From assembly GCA_025618425.1 (NCBI GenBank), contig CM046848.1, forward strand, positions 23,873,455 to 23,937,454: a stretch of 64,000 bases of DNA, given 5' to 3'. Of this stretch, positions 12,421 through 23,793 are shown piece after piece. Position 1 is the first letter of the stretch; each line of letters opens with the position of its first letter. A program made the position numbers and the translations under genes. The notes under the pieces were generated by a model that ran no database searches, was not told the origin of the DNA, and saw only the letters and a list, made by a program, of their open reading frames with translations. Origin of the DNA: Heliocidaris tuberculata (Eukaryota; Echinodermata; Echinoidea; Camarodonta; Echinometridae).

Positions 12421-14032
12421 GTAGGAATCGGGAAAAATACGTGCAAAACTGATATGGAATCATGGTATAAACTAGCTCTTAATGTTTTAAACCATTCAAA
12501 ACAACAATAAACAGACATACTTTTCTTGTTATGTATGTATATGCAGTCAGGTCTTATTGTAAATACTTTGATGTTCGTTTTCTTGCATTTGGAATTTGGG
12601 ATGAATCATACGGCTATATAGAGCTCATGCCTGAATAGGAAATTATGACACTGATATGTCTTACAATGCAGTTCATGTAAATTGAAGATGTTGTCCTGAG
12701 GTTATAGCATTCATATACATTATTACAATGGCTTAGGAATGTGTTGGAGGCTCGGAGTCTACATCATTACCATTTTGTACATACATGTACAGTGTGAGCA
12801 AACTTGATTAGTTTTGCACCCCAGAATGGCATTTTATTTCAAGTGATATGCGTGTTTCAAAAACATATACATGTACACTGTAATGTAATTTCTTTTGCCA
12901 GCTTATTATCCACTGCACACAGTGATATCCAGAAAAATTGCTACTGGTAATGCTTCATTGTAATTTTTGTATATCATGTGGCGACAATATAATGTAGGCT
13001 TTATATAATGTAGCATGCAATTGGAAGAACTCTAGATAACCCTGCTTGGTGTACAGATACAAATTGTCAACATGCACTGTAGTTTTGATATGACTGCAGC
13101 AATTCATCAACTTGAATTTGATTGAGAGCAGTGTCACCCAGATGAACCACTTCCTATTGTGCACTATATGTACAGGCATACATGTACCTGTTAGTGTTAG
13201 ATATACCATTACATACATGTATGTATACCCGTGGCCATGCATCATAACGTAGCCTCCATGACCATCATAATCATGTGATTGCACATCACATCTATAGGTG
13301 AAGCAATTGTGTAGGGAAATTTTGAAAGAAATGTGTTATCTTTAAATGTTGTACCTGTGAATCTCTCTCTCATGTGAGATTATGGACCTTTATTTGAAAA
13401 AAAAAAGAAGAATATATGTCGGAGATTTGCCTGATCTACATTTATCATCCCATCTACTTTATTGTACATTAGACAGACTCTCTTATACTGTTGTTATCTT
13501 TTTGATGAGAGCCCCTTCTCCCCCCTTCTCCCTCCCCTACCAATACCCCTCCTCTAAAGTGGAATAAAATGACCTACGACTACTATTTGGGAAATACCCT
13601 TAATTTAGACCTGAGAAATGCACCTGTCATTGTACTGTATGTACAAAATGGTGTCTTTGCTGTCTGTAGACACACTATTTACTTGAAACGGTTCACCAAA
13701 TCTGCAGGTGAGCATTGTAACAAAGACTTCATCAAAGAGGGGAAAGTTGTCCAGATATTGCACATAAAATTCCCCGTAATTTTTTTCAGCCATGACTGAT
13801 AAACAAAATGTTGTCTGAGCTACACTGTAGTGTACTCATCAAGGCCCGCTAAAATTTTTGTCTACGTCTGGTTCAACAGAAAAGCGCCAAGGAAATTTGG
13901 TGTCTATATTTTTAATTTGTTATTTAATCACTACACATCATTATTTAGATGCTAGGGCCTATGTAAAGTTGCTTTGTACATGTACTTTTGCATTATCAGC
14001 ATTTCCTCCTCACCCATGGATAGCAGAAATAG

Positions 14033-14070
14033 TGACCTTATGTGAGGTCATGTGAGGTCAAGTGAGGTCA
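14033..14070 (+). promoter_or_regulatory. nuclear-receptor half-site cluster (DR4 type)
   Basis: Three AGGTCA half-sites at 14045-14050, 14055-14060 and 14065-14070 are direct repeats with exactly four bases between them, the DR4 spacing used by several RXR heterodimers. An opposite-strand half-site TGACCT lies at 14033-14038. The pattern is also a 10-bp tandem repeat, so slippage alone could produce it. Binding is unproven. Confidence 0.4.
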
Positions 14071-14479
14071 TTTGGCCTTGCTTAGTTTGTCCATAGTAGG
14101 TTTTCAGTTATGGTTCACAAATGTAACAATCTAGGATGAAATACTAGATAAAATTATTTCACTAAACAACTTACTTGCCAAATGTTGGGTAATATGTTTG
14201 ATGGAATATTTGGCTCAATCGTTTCTTTATACATAAATTTATAGGCCTAGTATATAAAGTTCATGTAGGTTTGAGAAAGGGAATGGCTTATCAAGTAAAA
14301 ACAAAAAAAAACATACCAACATTATCAGACTTTGAATACTGTTATTGGGAACACAGAAGAATTAGCCAGTGCAAGTGGGTGCTTTTGTGGACAAGTTCTG
14401 CAAACAGATTATTTCTTAAAGAGAAATGACTACCATATAGACTGTTTGCCTCTCACACATTTAATGCACATTGAGGTAT

Positions 14480-14897
14480 TTAACCCTTTCAGGACAGGAA
14501 TAAGGGGTAAAATGATCACATTTTGTTCTTCAAATTGGCAACAACAATATTTCTCTTTCAGTGCTACATGGTTCTATTGAGGTGTAATGTCTTTAAAAAC
14601 AATATACAATACAATACATGGTTATGAATTTTGTCAAAATTTGAAAAAATTGCCAATTTTGATGAAAAGCAATGATTTGGAACTTCTCAATTTGTTGCCG
14701 ATTTAAGGATTTTAAAGCTTATTCTCATTTTCAAAATTCCTGGCATCAAATGCAGTATGGTCATGCAACAAAAATGGACATAGTTTGCAGAAATTTTTGC
14801 TCTTTCTACTCATGCATCTTCTATATTTTTTATAGCTCTGAATGAAAAGTTATTGAGCCAAACCACAAAATGTGGTCAATTGTCTCAAAAGGGTTAA
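14480..14897 (+). mobile_element. piggyBac-like MITE family A, copy 1
   Basis: Runs from TTAACCCTTTCAGGACAGGA to TGTCTCAAAAGGGTTAA. The ends are inverted repeats of about 16 bp and each includes TTAA, which is the target and terminus pattern of piggyBac transposons (TTAA followed by CCC). The interior (GATCACATTTTGTTCTTCAA, ATTGCCAATTTTGATGAAAA) is shared by the other five copies. About 418 bp, non-coding. Confidence 0.8.
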
Positions 14898-15006
14898 TGT
14901 ACTGTTCAAATTATATATGAAAATTCTTCATGTACATTTTTTTCTTTCTCTGTTCGTATTCATTTTCTAAATGTCTCGACCATTGGCAGGCCCCAATCTC
15001 TCTGTA

Positions 15007-15082
15007 CTAGCACTATAACATTGTAAAGCGCATTTGAACATATAATGCGCTATATAAATACATTATTATTATTATTATTATA
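15007..15082 (+). mobile_element. SINE 3' end fragment with ATT tail
   Basis: The sequence AATGCGCTATATAAATACA followed by (ATT)n matches the type of 3' end seen in the SINE at 5432-5720. The tRNA-like head is absent, so this is a truncated copy. Confidence 0.55.
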
Positions 15083-16691
15083 TCATCACTTGAGATCCAT
15101 CTTAGGCAATATTTTGTTCTTTTGAAAAGGATAGCAATACTTGAACAGCTCTTTTAATTATTGCGTGCTTCTTTGTCCATGTATGGTATCAAATCTTTAT
15201 GACTTGTAATTGATTTCAAGTATGCCTATGCATTTCTTTTCCCCACGATATCATGTTGTATTTCCTCATTTCTATGACCAACGGCTACAAAGCCTATTAC
15301 TTTCTAGACCATTGTCTAAGCAAACAACCCCGTGTTATCTTTGTTGTCAAGTTACATTCGAGGGGTAATTTCTGTAATGATTTAGTAATCATATTCATAT
15401 CATAACAAATCACACAGCATTTCCTCATTAATTTGACCAAAGGCTACGTAATATCTAGCTACATGTATATATATATATAGGCTTACTTTCTAGACCATTC
15501 TCTTAGCAAAAAATCCTGTGTTATCTTTGTTGTGAGGTTGCAGGCGAGAGGTAATGTCTATTTTGATAATGATTTAATGATCATATATAATGATCATATT
15601 TCCTTTTGTTCCTGGCAGGAGGGTGTAAACACAAATCTTAGAAAAAATTCATTCCATTATGTAATGAAAGAATACAGGCCTAGCGCTACGGTACAATTTG
15701 CATCTCATTAACCCCTGGTTTGTTTTGAATTACCAACGGACTTCTAGCTCAGTGCGTGCGTGCAGTCATCACAATGGCAAAACAAGGAACTTTAATTTGC
15801 GCCTCTATTTTGGCGATTTATGAGCTGAAACTTCCCACATGAACTAATTTGTAGTTATAAATGATTGTCTGCAAAAATCCTGAAATATGATGACTGTTTT
15901 GTCGAGTTATAGCAACATTTTGAAATGAAAACGTCAAAAAACTATATGTGTCTATTTTTTTTCTGACACAAGTCTACCCCTGCATAAATATTCATGAAAC
16001 TTCATTTCCTTATTCGGGGGTGTATATTCCTTATTTAGACAAAGTTTCGCTGATGCGACTTCTTTCTTTGCAGAGATACTACGTCTTTTTCACACGATAT
16101 CTTGCAGCAATTTAGAGCAGCAAATTGTGCGCAGTGATGCCAAATTCACGATCTGCACATACGATATTCATGAGTCAGCTGTAGTCAGCTCATTGATAGA
16201 TTGCGCATGCACATGGCCCATGGAGCACTCGGAGCACTCGCGCACAGAGCTCAGCCCTACACAGATTTCAACGCATGGGACGTGGTTGTAATATTTTTCT
16301 GTTATGTCAGCCTCGGCGATCTGACACCGAGATCCTTTTTTTCTGACACAACTCTATGCGGAAAATTCACCTCAAGTAAATACCATACGATTGTAGAAAA
16401 ATGTACAATAAAATGATTCATGACAGTGATTTTCTTGCGAATCTAGCCGAAATGAGGAATTTTAGGAGAAGTTTAACAGGTAAAATATTCTGTTTGTAAC
16501 CGAAGAAATATCGCTAAAATTTCATATTTTCCGTTGGTCGAACTTTGATTTTGCAGTATTGTGAAAGATACATCTATATTTAATAGTTTTTCGAACTGTT
16601 TGTTTACAAAAAGTGGTGTTTAATACATTATTTTTCAGCTTGTATTTGTAAACAACTTTACGTAAATCGTGGGAAAATGCAAGAACTGGTG

Positions 16692-16707
16692 AGGTCAAAG
16701 GGGGTCA
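16692..16707 (+). promoter_or_regulatory. possible DR4 nuclear-receptor site
   Basis: AGGTCA, four bases (AAGG), then GGGTCA. It is a second DR4-spaced pair 2.6 kb from the first. One match to a short motif, so weak alone. Confidence 0.25.
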
Positions 16708-16774
16708 ACTCGATGGACAATCGCTCGCTAATTATAGGGCTAGTCCCCGACTGAATAATAATTTGATAAAATTT

Positions 16775-17055
16775 AGAGGTGTCATAGTCAATTGGTTTGC
16801 ACACTTCACTGGTGATATGAAGGTTGTGGGTTCGAACCCCGGCGTGGCACTAGTGTCCTTTGGCAAGACATTTACATGTATCTACATTTGCCACTCTCCA
16901 CCCAGGTGCTAAATGGGTACCCGGTAGGATGTGAAGGTCAGTTTAGTATATGAATACAGTGACTGGGGTATCAATAATGATGTATGCGCTTGGGTCAGTT
17001 GTTTCTGGTAAAGTGGTTTATAAGAAGAGATTATTATTAGTAGTAGTATTATTAA
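16775..17055 (+). mobile_element. tRNA-derived SINE, plus strand
   Basis: A tRNA-like head carries the B-box GGTTCGAACC (16829-16838), followed by CCTTTGGCAAGACATTTAC and CCACTCTCCACCCAGGTGCT (the same body as the copy at 5432-5720), and ends GATTATTATTAG in an ATT-type tail. Transcription would be by RNA polymerase III. Confidence 0.8.
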
Positions 17056-17239
17056 AAAGATGTTGTATGCAGTATAACTGTTAAGGCACCTGGCCAGAGT
17101 GCTCCCCAGGAAGAGGAGAAAATGCATACATTGTGTGCACTGCAGGCAAGCCTGAATCCAAGGAATGGGATAAAAGTATATATCTGTAAAAGCTTAAAGA
17201 CATCATGTATTAGGCACTATGTATACATTTGAAAATCCA

Positions 17240-17400
17240 CAATATTCAGATTCAGATTCAGATTTAGATTCATCTTTATTGGTCTATATGATTCAACACA
17301 AAGAAATTTAGTTTCCACTGGCTTGTTACACACAATACAGTACATAGTACAATACAATAAACACAACATAATATAACAAACAGCATTACTAGTATTTAAA
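17240..17400 (-). mobile_element. probable LINE 3' end fragment
   Basis: On the minus strand the segment ends GACCAATAAAGATGAATCT and then a short array of the hexamer GAATCT. Hexamer 3' tails and a short untranslated end of this kind are typical of CR1/L2-type non-LTR retrotransposons. No coding part remains. Confidence 0.4.
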
Positions 17401-19486
17401 GACAATGACTGAAGGAAAACAAATAACAGAAACCTTTTACAATGTATATGCCTAAGAATGCTACCAGCTCCCTATCGTATGCAAAACAGTTCTTGAATAC
17501 ATGTATATAGTCAATTCATATTATAGAGTATCATGATAACAACAAAAAAGTATTCTTCGGTTAGTGTTATTATTATTACAGTATTTAGACAATACACAGA
17601 CTGAAAATTATTGTGTCACTGTATCCAATTATCAAAGGTTATCTTTAAGATTCATAATATGAGAAATGTACATCTACTGGCCATGCATCTGTTTGCTACC
17701 TTCTGCCGGGCACACAATGATTTATATCATTACATTGTATTTATCCCTCATCACATGAGAAAGAGGATGAATACACACTGCCTGCTGATTTATCACTTTA
17801 TATTACACTACATACTGCCCTCTTTTGTTTCACAGGCTGAGAAATTGGCTAGCATTATGTTGCTTGTGATATCATATAATACATGGAGATTTCTTCTTGT
17901 CTTTTTGTATAAAATTTCAATTTGTCAGAGTAAGACAAAGTGACAAAGTGTGGTTTTGTGTTCATGTACATGTACATACATGTGTGTGTTCATAAGTATA
18001 AACCTTTACAAAACATACAATCAGTATATACTTTTTGCTGCAATATTTTGGGTCCAAAAGATGCTTTCATGTTACTTCAACAGTTCCTAAAATTTTTCTT
18101 GTTGGTCTGTAATGCTAAAAAACAAATTTAAGTATACCCTCAAAATGGCAAGTAGTGTTCTGAATATTTGCATATTTATTACTTCATATATATGGCAGAT
18201 GTCACAAAATTTTGACAGAGTACTGAAGGGAAATGAACATGAATAAAAAATGAATAAGAATAACTCAATAAACGCTCAAGGAATTGCAGATTGAAGAGAG
18301 AAGGAAAACAAATCTGTGATGAATCTGTTGAGTGAAATATTGTGATTTGTGGCTTTTTTTTATTTAAACAGCTTTGCTTTCCTCTCTGACCCAAATTAAA
18401 CACGTAAATGGGGTCAGGTTGGCGGCAAGAACTTGATCGTGATCACGCATTGATTCAACCACAATTTCAGCTTAGTTTACACTGGCAATCAATAGTGCCA
18501 ATTTTGTATTCTCAGGAGGTTTACTTTTTAATTGAAGACTTATTTTCAAATGGAAATTCTTTATGCATCAAATCACTTTCCTTCAGGAGATATCTAATTT
18601 ATATGAAGATTGTGTAAATGAGCCATGTAGATAGTGTAGTCTTTATAGTGTGAAAGATTCTGCATTAGCAGTATGATACAAGACATGTACTGTAAAAAAA
18701 AATGGGCACATGAAATATCACAAAATGTCATGTTAAGGTTTGCATGTTAAGTTTCATGCCACATAATCATAGAATCACAACTAATGCAAGGCTGAATTTT
18801 TGTGATTGATGAAAGTTCTGTGTCATTTATGATTAATGAAAGTTTCAAGTCATTGTACACTGTTTTTACAGTGGTATTGATGAAAGGAGAGACAATTTTA
18901 ACGTGGCACGATTTGTTAACGGGTATGGTCATGTGTGGTATATATTGCTCTTTAAACCTTGATCTGTAGTCAAAGAGTTCTATTTGAATTTAAAAGCAAA
19001 TAAAACAAAGTGTCCTTTTCTGAACTTTTGTTTTATACTCATACGAAAACCACATCTGTTTTTTTTTTCATTGTACAACCAAATAACCGCCAATGATAAC
19101 CACTGACTAATTTCTACTTTAAAACAAGAAAATAGCAACCGTCCCCTGAAATAGATTCATGTTGTGAAAAAAAATTACAGGTAAAAGCTGTTTTGCTGCA
19201 GAGTGCCACAAGTTAGAAAAAAATGTCTACTAGATGTGATCAAGAGCTGTCAAAGTTGCCTTGTGGGTTGCATGTGAGAGAAGCATCTATTGCTTTCATT
19301 GTATCATTTACAGATAGAGACAAGGAAGGAGAATAGAAAGAAAATCTGCAAATTATCGGAAGATACTTCCAGGAACGAAATAAGTACATTGTCATTGATT
19401 GCCCTTCCTGTTTTTTGCCCTTTTTTTTTCCTCTAGATTTTTTCACCTGCCTGTGTCCTTAAAGAAATAATCGTCTTGTTGTTTTG

Positions 19487-19595
19487 TTTAAAGATAAAGT
19501 TGAGTTCTGGTCATGAGATTGAATTGTGAAAGAAACTTTCTCAAAGCAATTGGGAAAGGTTTATTATACAGCACATAAGAATTGGTGTTACTTGC
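19487..19595 (-). mobile_element. MITE family B, terminal fragment
   Basis: Matches the complement of the 3' quarter of the family B copy at 1234-1596, beginning at the terminus TTTAAAGATAAAGTTGAGTT. The rest of the element is missing. Confidence 0.65.
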
Positions 19596-20593
19596 CATAG
19601 TGTAAACAAATGAAATAACACATTTCTGGCTCTCAGATGATACATTAAGGAGAATCAAATCAAGCAAAATTTACAGTTTTACAATGTCTTAGGGTATTTG
19701 AATTTGCAATAATTATCGAATAACAAAATTAGTATATTCAAACCTTATTTTTTTATTCTATGATACCAGCATGGAAACCCAAACATAAAGAAGAAAAAAA
19801 AAAGGTTGGTCAGTCCCCTTTAAGACTTGAAATCTTTCCAAGCGAAATGTGGGTTGCTTACTCCAAAGTCGATACCTGATGGGTACCCTCTTGACTGAGA
19901 GAGTGGCTTCTATTGATTTGAATATATCATTTGTCAGTAATAAAAAAGGAACATCTGCACATTCTGCAGACTATACACAGATGCTGTTACTTCTTGGAAT
20001 GAAATTAATACATTTTATTTGATTGCCCATCCTCTCTTTTTCCTGAAAAGCTTTAAAAATTATCATGCTTTCTTCATTGATTTTACTTTGTCCTCTAAAA
20101 AGTAATCTTCCTGAAAATTATCTTCTGGAGAATGTACCTTCTTTTAGAATATGCAACATTTCTTCTTTGACCGTCGTGTCTTGGGTAGTTCACATAGCTG
20201 GAAGGAAATATGCCAAATGGATTGAACCAAACAAAATTTTCTATGTATTAGATGTACGTATATTGATCTCCCAATTTGCAATTCTGTGTTTCAATATCAA
20301 AAATAAAATACAGTCATGTAGTCTGCCCACAGGGTGCATGCATTATGTATAAGAGATTAAATTTATTTTTGAGGGCTCTTTAAAGGCCATACTGGACTTG
20401 TGTATTATATTCTGTGATTTTAATGGATTTAAATCTTTTACAATTCTTACCATTTTTTAGAGTTTATGCAGCAAATTGCCCTTGGCCCTCATTTTCTTTT
20501 TCCTTTCACTAGTATCCCACTGGGGGGTATTTCTTTTTGAAATCCAGTACACTTTGTGTCAGCCCCAATTGTTCAAATGTTAGAACCCTTCAT

Positions 20594-20621
20594 CTGTGTG
20601 TGTGTGTGCGTGTGTGTGTGT
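20594..20621. repeat. (TG)n microsatellite
   Basis: A TG dinucleotide run interrupted once by CG. Confidence 0.9.
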
Positions 20622-21268
20622 TTAATGAACCACAAGAATTCTGGAACACTTGAAATATTCTCTGTATTCTCTTCATGTTTTTGATTAGAGGAGAAAGGGA
20701 GTGTGAACATTAATACATACAGTATGTATTTGTAGTAAGTTTCTTGATACAGTTTCGAGAATGAACTACTCCTCTGGGAAATGAAATCTTTTCGGAGATT
20801 GGATTGGAATCGCTACCTTTGTAGCAAATGGAAGTCTTGTATGCCCTGCATGAGGTGATATTGGTGCTGTAGAATAGAGATCCAATCAAACCTGATTGCC
20901 AACCCATGCTGAATCCCAATATCTTAATCAATAGCAATCAAACACTGCCCTCCCTTGACAGTAATTGGTCCATCTCAAGCACGGGCATGGTGCGAGGTGT
21001 TAAATTTTATGAGGCTCTCTCCTCGTTCTCTCCTCTTTTAATCAAGACTCATTCCTAGCTTCGAATTCATTCACAGCAACTTCTTTGTTGCATGTTCTGT
21101 GGTATAAGTTAGGTTTTATTTGTAGAATAGACTTCTTTTGAAAAATTTCCTGCACTTGTTCATTGCCTAGAATCTTACATTGTAAGGTTTGTAAAGTGAT
21201 GAAATAACAAAACAACAACACCATCTTGAGGTACACAGGCATGACTCTAATAAGGTAATTTTAAGTTT

Positions 21269-21593
21269 TTAACCCTTTCAGGACAGGAATCATTTAAGAG
21301 CTAAATTGATCACCTTTCATTCTTCAAATTGGCAACAATGATATTTTTCTTTTAGAGCTACATGGTTCTAATAAGGTGTGATGTCTTTGGAAACAACATA
21401 CATGGTTAGAAACTTTGTCCAGAAGATGAAAAAATTGCCAATTTCAATAAAAAACAATGATTTTGAATCTCTCAATATGTTGCCAGTTTAAGGATTTTTT
21501 AAAGCTTATTTTTGTTTTTTAAATTCCCTGCTATCAAACACAATATGATTGAGCCAAACCACAAAATGTGGTCAGTTGTCTTGAAAGGGTTAT
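21269..21593 (+). mobile_element. piggyBac-like MITE family A, copy 2 (internal deletion)
   Basis: Starts TTTTAACCCTTTCAGGACAG and ends GTCTTGAAAGGGTTAT. Compared with copy 1 it lacks about 95 bp from the segment before the right end, where AATATGATT joins directly to GAGCCAAACC. Confidence 0.75.
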
Positions 21594-21850
21594 ACTCATT
21601 GACTACTGGATGTTCTCATTCCCCAGGCTGACTGGTAATACAGGAACCACCAAGTTACTGTACATGTAGTTCGTGGGTTAATCAAGAATGTCAAAACAAT
21701 GGTGTTATCGAAAGTTGTAGTTCATTTATCACGATCATTTGCACACTGATTTCAGTGTTAATCTTTAGTTTTGCGTTGGCGGTCAAGTGTATGAAAATTT
21801 CATACATGTATGATGGATGGGGATAATTACATTTGAAGAATATTCACTCA

Positions 21851-22240
21851 TTAACTCTTTCGAGACAATTGACTACATTTTGTGGTTTGTCCCAATAACT
21901 TTTGATTCAGAGCTCTAAAAAAATATACCAGATGCATGAGTAGAAAGGGCAAAGATTTCTGCACACACTATGTCCATTTTTGTTGCATGACTATATTGTA
22001 TTTGATGCCAGGAATTAAAAAAAAAAAGGCTTTAAAATCTTTAAATCAGCAACTCATTAAGAGGTTCACAATCATTGTTTTGACCAAAATTGGTATTTTT
22101 ATCAACTTTTCAACAAAATTCTAAACCATGAATATTGTTTTCAAAGACCATTACCTTATTAGAACCATGTGGCACTAAAAGAAATATATTATTGTTGCCA
22201 ATTTGAAGAACAAAATGTGATCAATTTAATAGCCCTTGAT
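21851..22240 (-). mobile_element. piggyBac-like MITE family A, copy 3
   Basis: Reverse orientation, starting TTAACTCTTTCGAGACAATT. The interior matches the other copies. The far end is degraded after GATCAATTTAATAGCCC, so one terminus is lost. It lies only 260 bp from copy 2 in opposite orientation. Confidence 0.7.
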
Positions 22241-22676
22241 TGTTTTCATTACTTGCCTACAGAAGGAAGAGCATCCGTAAATGGTTTATTACTATGCCAC
22301 AGGTTGTTGTCAAAAGGAGGATGATTAACATGAAGCGAGGGATTATTTTTTAGGCCACTAGGAGTAATAAAGAGAGACATATGATTTATGACAACATCCA
22401 CGCAGGCTGGCATGACTTCTGAAAATGAAGTAAATCATTTGCACATGTTCATATGTAGCTCAGTGGCTGTCCTCCTTGGATCTTGAAATCCTTGTAGTTC
22501 ATTCAGGCTATGAGTATAAGCATGGTTTATGATACGAAACCAAAAGAAAGCCTTTGCATTTTAGATTTATTGTCTCATTAGTTCTTTGATGACTGTCATG
22601 TTTCATGATCTTATTCATGAATTTTCAGAATAATCACGAATAATAAGTGAGTCAAAATGACCCTTTAGCATAATTC

Positions 22677-23147
22677 TTAAAGGTAATAAACAGTAGTGGT
22701 AGCAAAATGAAAGTTGGCATGAAACTGCTCAAAATCAGTCTCATATTGTTCGGCTTGCATAAAAAGATACATGAGTGAGATAATCCGGTATTCTATTCAT
22801 GATTTCCGGTGATTTTCAGTAAAATAATTCAAATGATCGAATATCAACGGTTACCTTATACCCTCGCTAAGGACCACCTAACCCGACGCTCCCTGCTCAA
22901 TGGCGCACAGCAGTTCTCACACACTGTTTACACATGTGTGAACTGTCAACGCGGTACCGCGCTTGTAATTCGATGTTTATTTTGGGGGATATTTTAGCCA
23001 TTTCTAAACCATTTTTCTTCAAACAAACGTCACCTACGTTCCAAATTAATCATTTAACAACATTATATGTAGTAATTTTCATTCAAAATGACAAAGTAGT
23101 TAAATATCCAAAGCGCCACCTTTCCCACTACTGTACGATACCTTTAA
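22677..23147. mobile_element. MITE-like element, about 470 bp
   Basis: Left end TTAAAGGTAATAAACAGTAG and right end CTACTGTACGATACCTTTAA are imperfect inverted repeats (TTAAAGGTA, five variable bases, CAGTAGTGG). The interior includes a GC-richer part at 22850-22960. No convincing coding frame. Confidence 0.5.
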
Positions 23148-23242
23148 GACTTTGTACTGTAGCCAGCTCTATTGGCACAGTTATGGTTTACTTCATGGTA
23201 AATATCGGTAAACCAAGCAAACCTGTGAACAGACAGAAATCA

Positions 23243-23793
23243 TTTAAAGGGAAAGTCCACCCTGATATTAAGTCGGTTTTAAAAGAAGCAGAAAAATTAA
23301 AGAAACAGATCAATGAAAATTTGAGCAAAATCTGATATGAAATAAGAAAGTTATGAATTTTTGAAGTTGTAATCAATCAAACACAAATTGGCAACTCCGT
23401 GACGTATCTTGCAAGCTCCTCTCCCATTTGCTCTGACCTCTAAAATTCATAAATCTTTCGTTTTCTTTGTTTTTGATGAGGTAATAGCTTTGTATCACAC
23501 AGGTTTTCTGTAAAAGCCTAATTGAAATGATTATATCTAGGGTGCATGTATGGTAAAATGTTTTCTTTAGAGAAAATGGAAACTTTTTTTTTTTTAGTAT
23601 ACAGGGTGAATGCGAGAGGAGCTCGCAAGATACATCACGGAGTTGCCAATTTGTGTTTGATTGATTACAGCTTCAAAATTTCATGACTTTCTTATTTCTT
23701 ATCGAATTCTGCTCAAACTTTCATTGATCTGTTTCTTTAATTGTTTGTGCTTCTTTTACAATCAAGTTGATATTAGGGTGCATTCCCCTTTAA
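23243..23793. mobile_element. long-hairpin MITE family C, copy 1
   Basis: The two ends are inverted repeats about 185 bp long (about 23243-23430 and 23609-23793), both including TTTAAAGGG-type termini, AAGAAGCAGAAAAATTAAAG or its complement, and CACAAATTGGCAACTCCGTG. Only about 180 bp separate the arms. Transcribed, it would make a long double-stranded hairpin. A second, interrupted copy is at 57576-58785. Confidence 0.85.

Noticed and set aside
12161..12463. 100-codon minus-strand frame opposite the candidate ABL first exon
   Set aside because: No splice or start evidence; explained as the mirror of a GC-rich coding exon.
16829..16838. GGTTCGAACC B-box suggesting a tRNA gene
   Set aside because: The head does not fold as a complete cloverleaf by eye and it is followed by a shared SINE body; it is a SINE.
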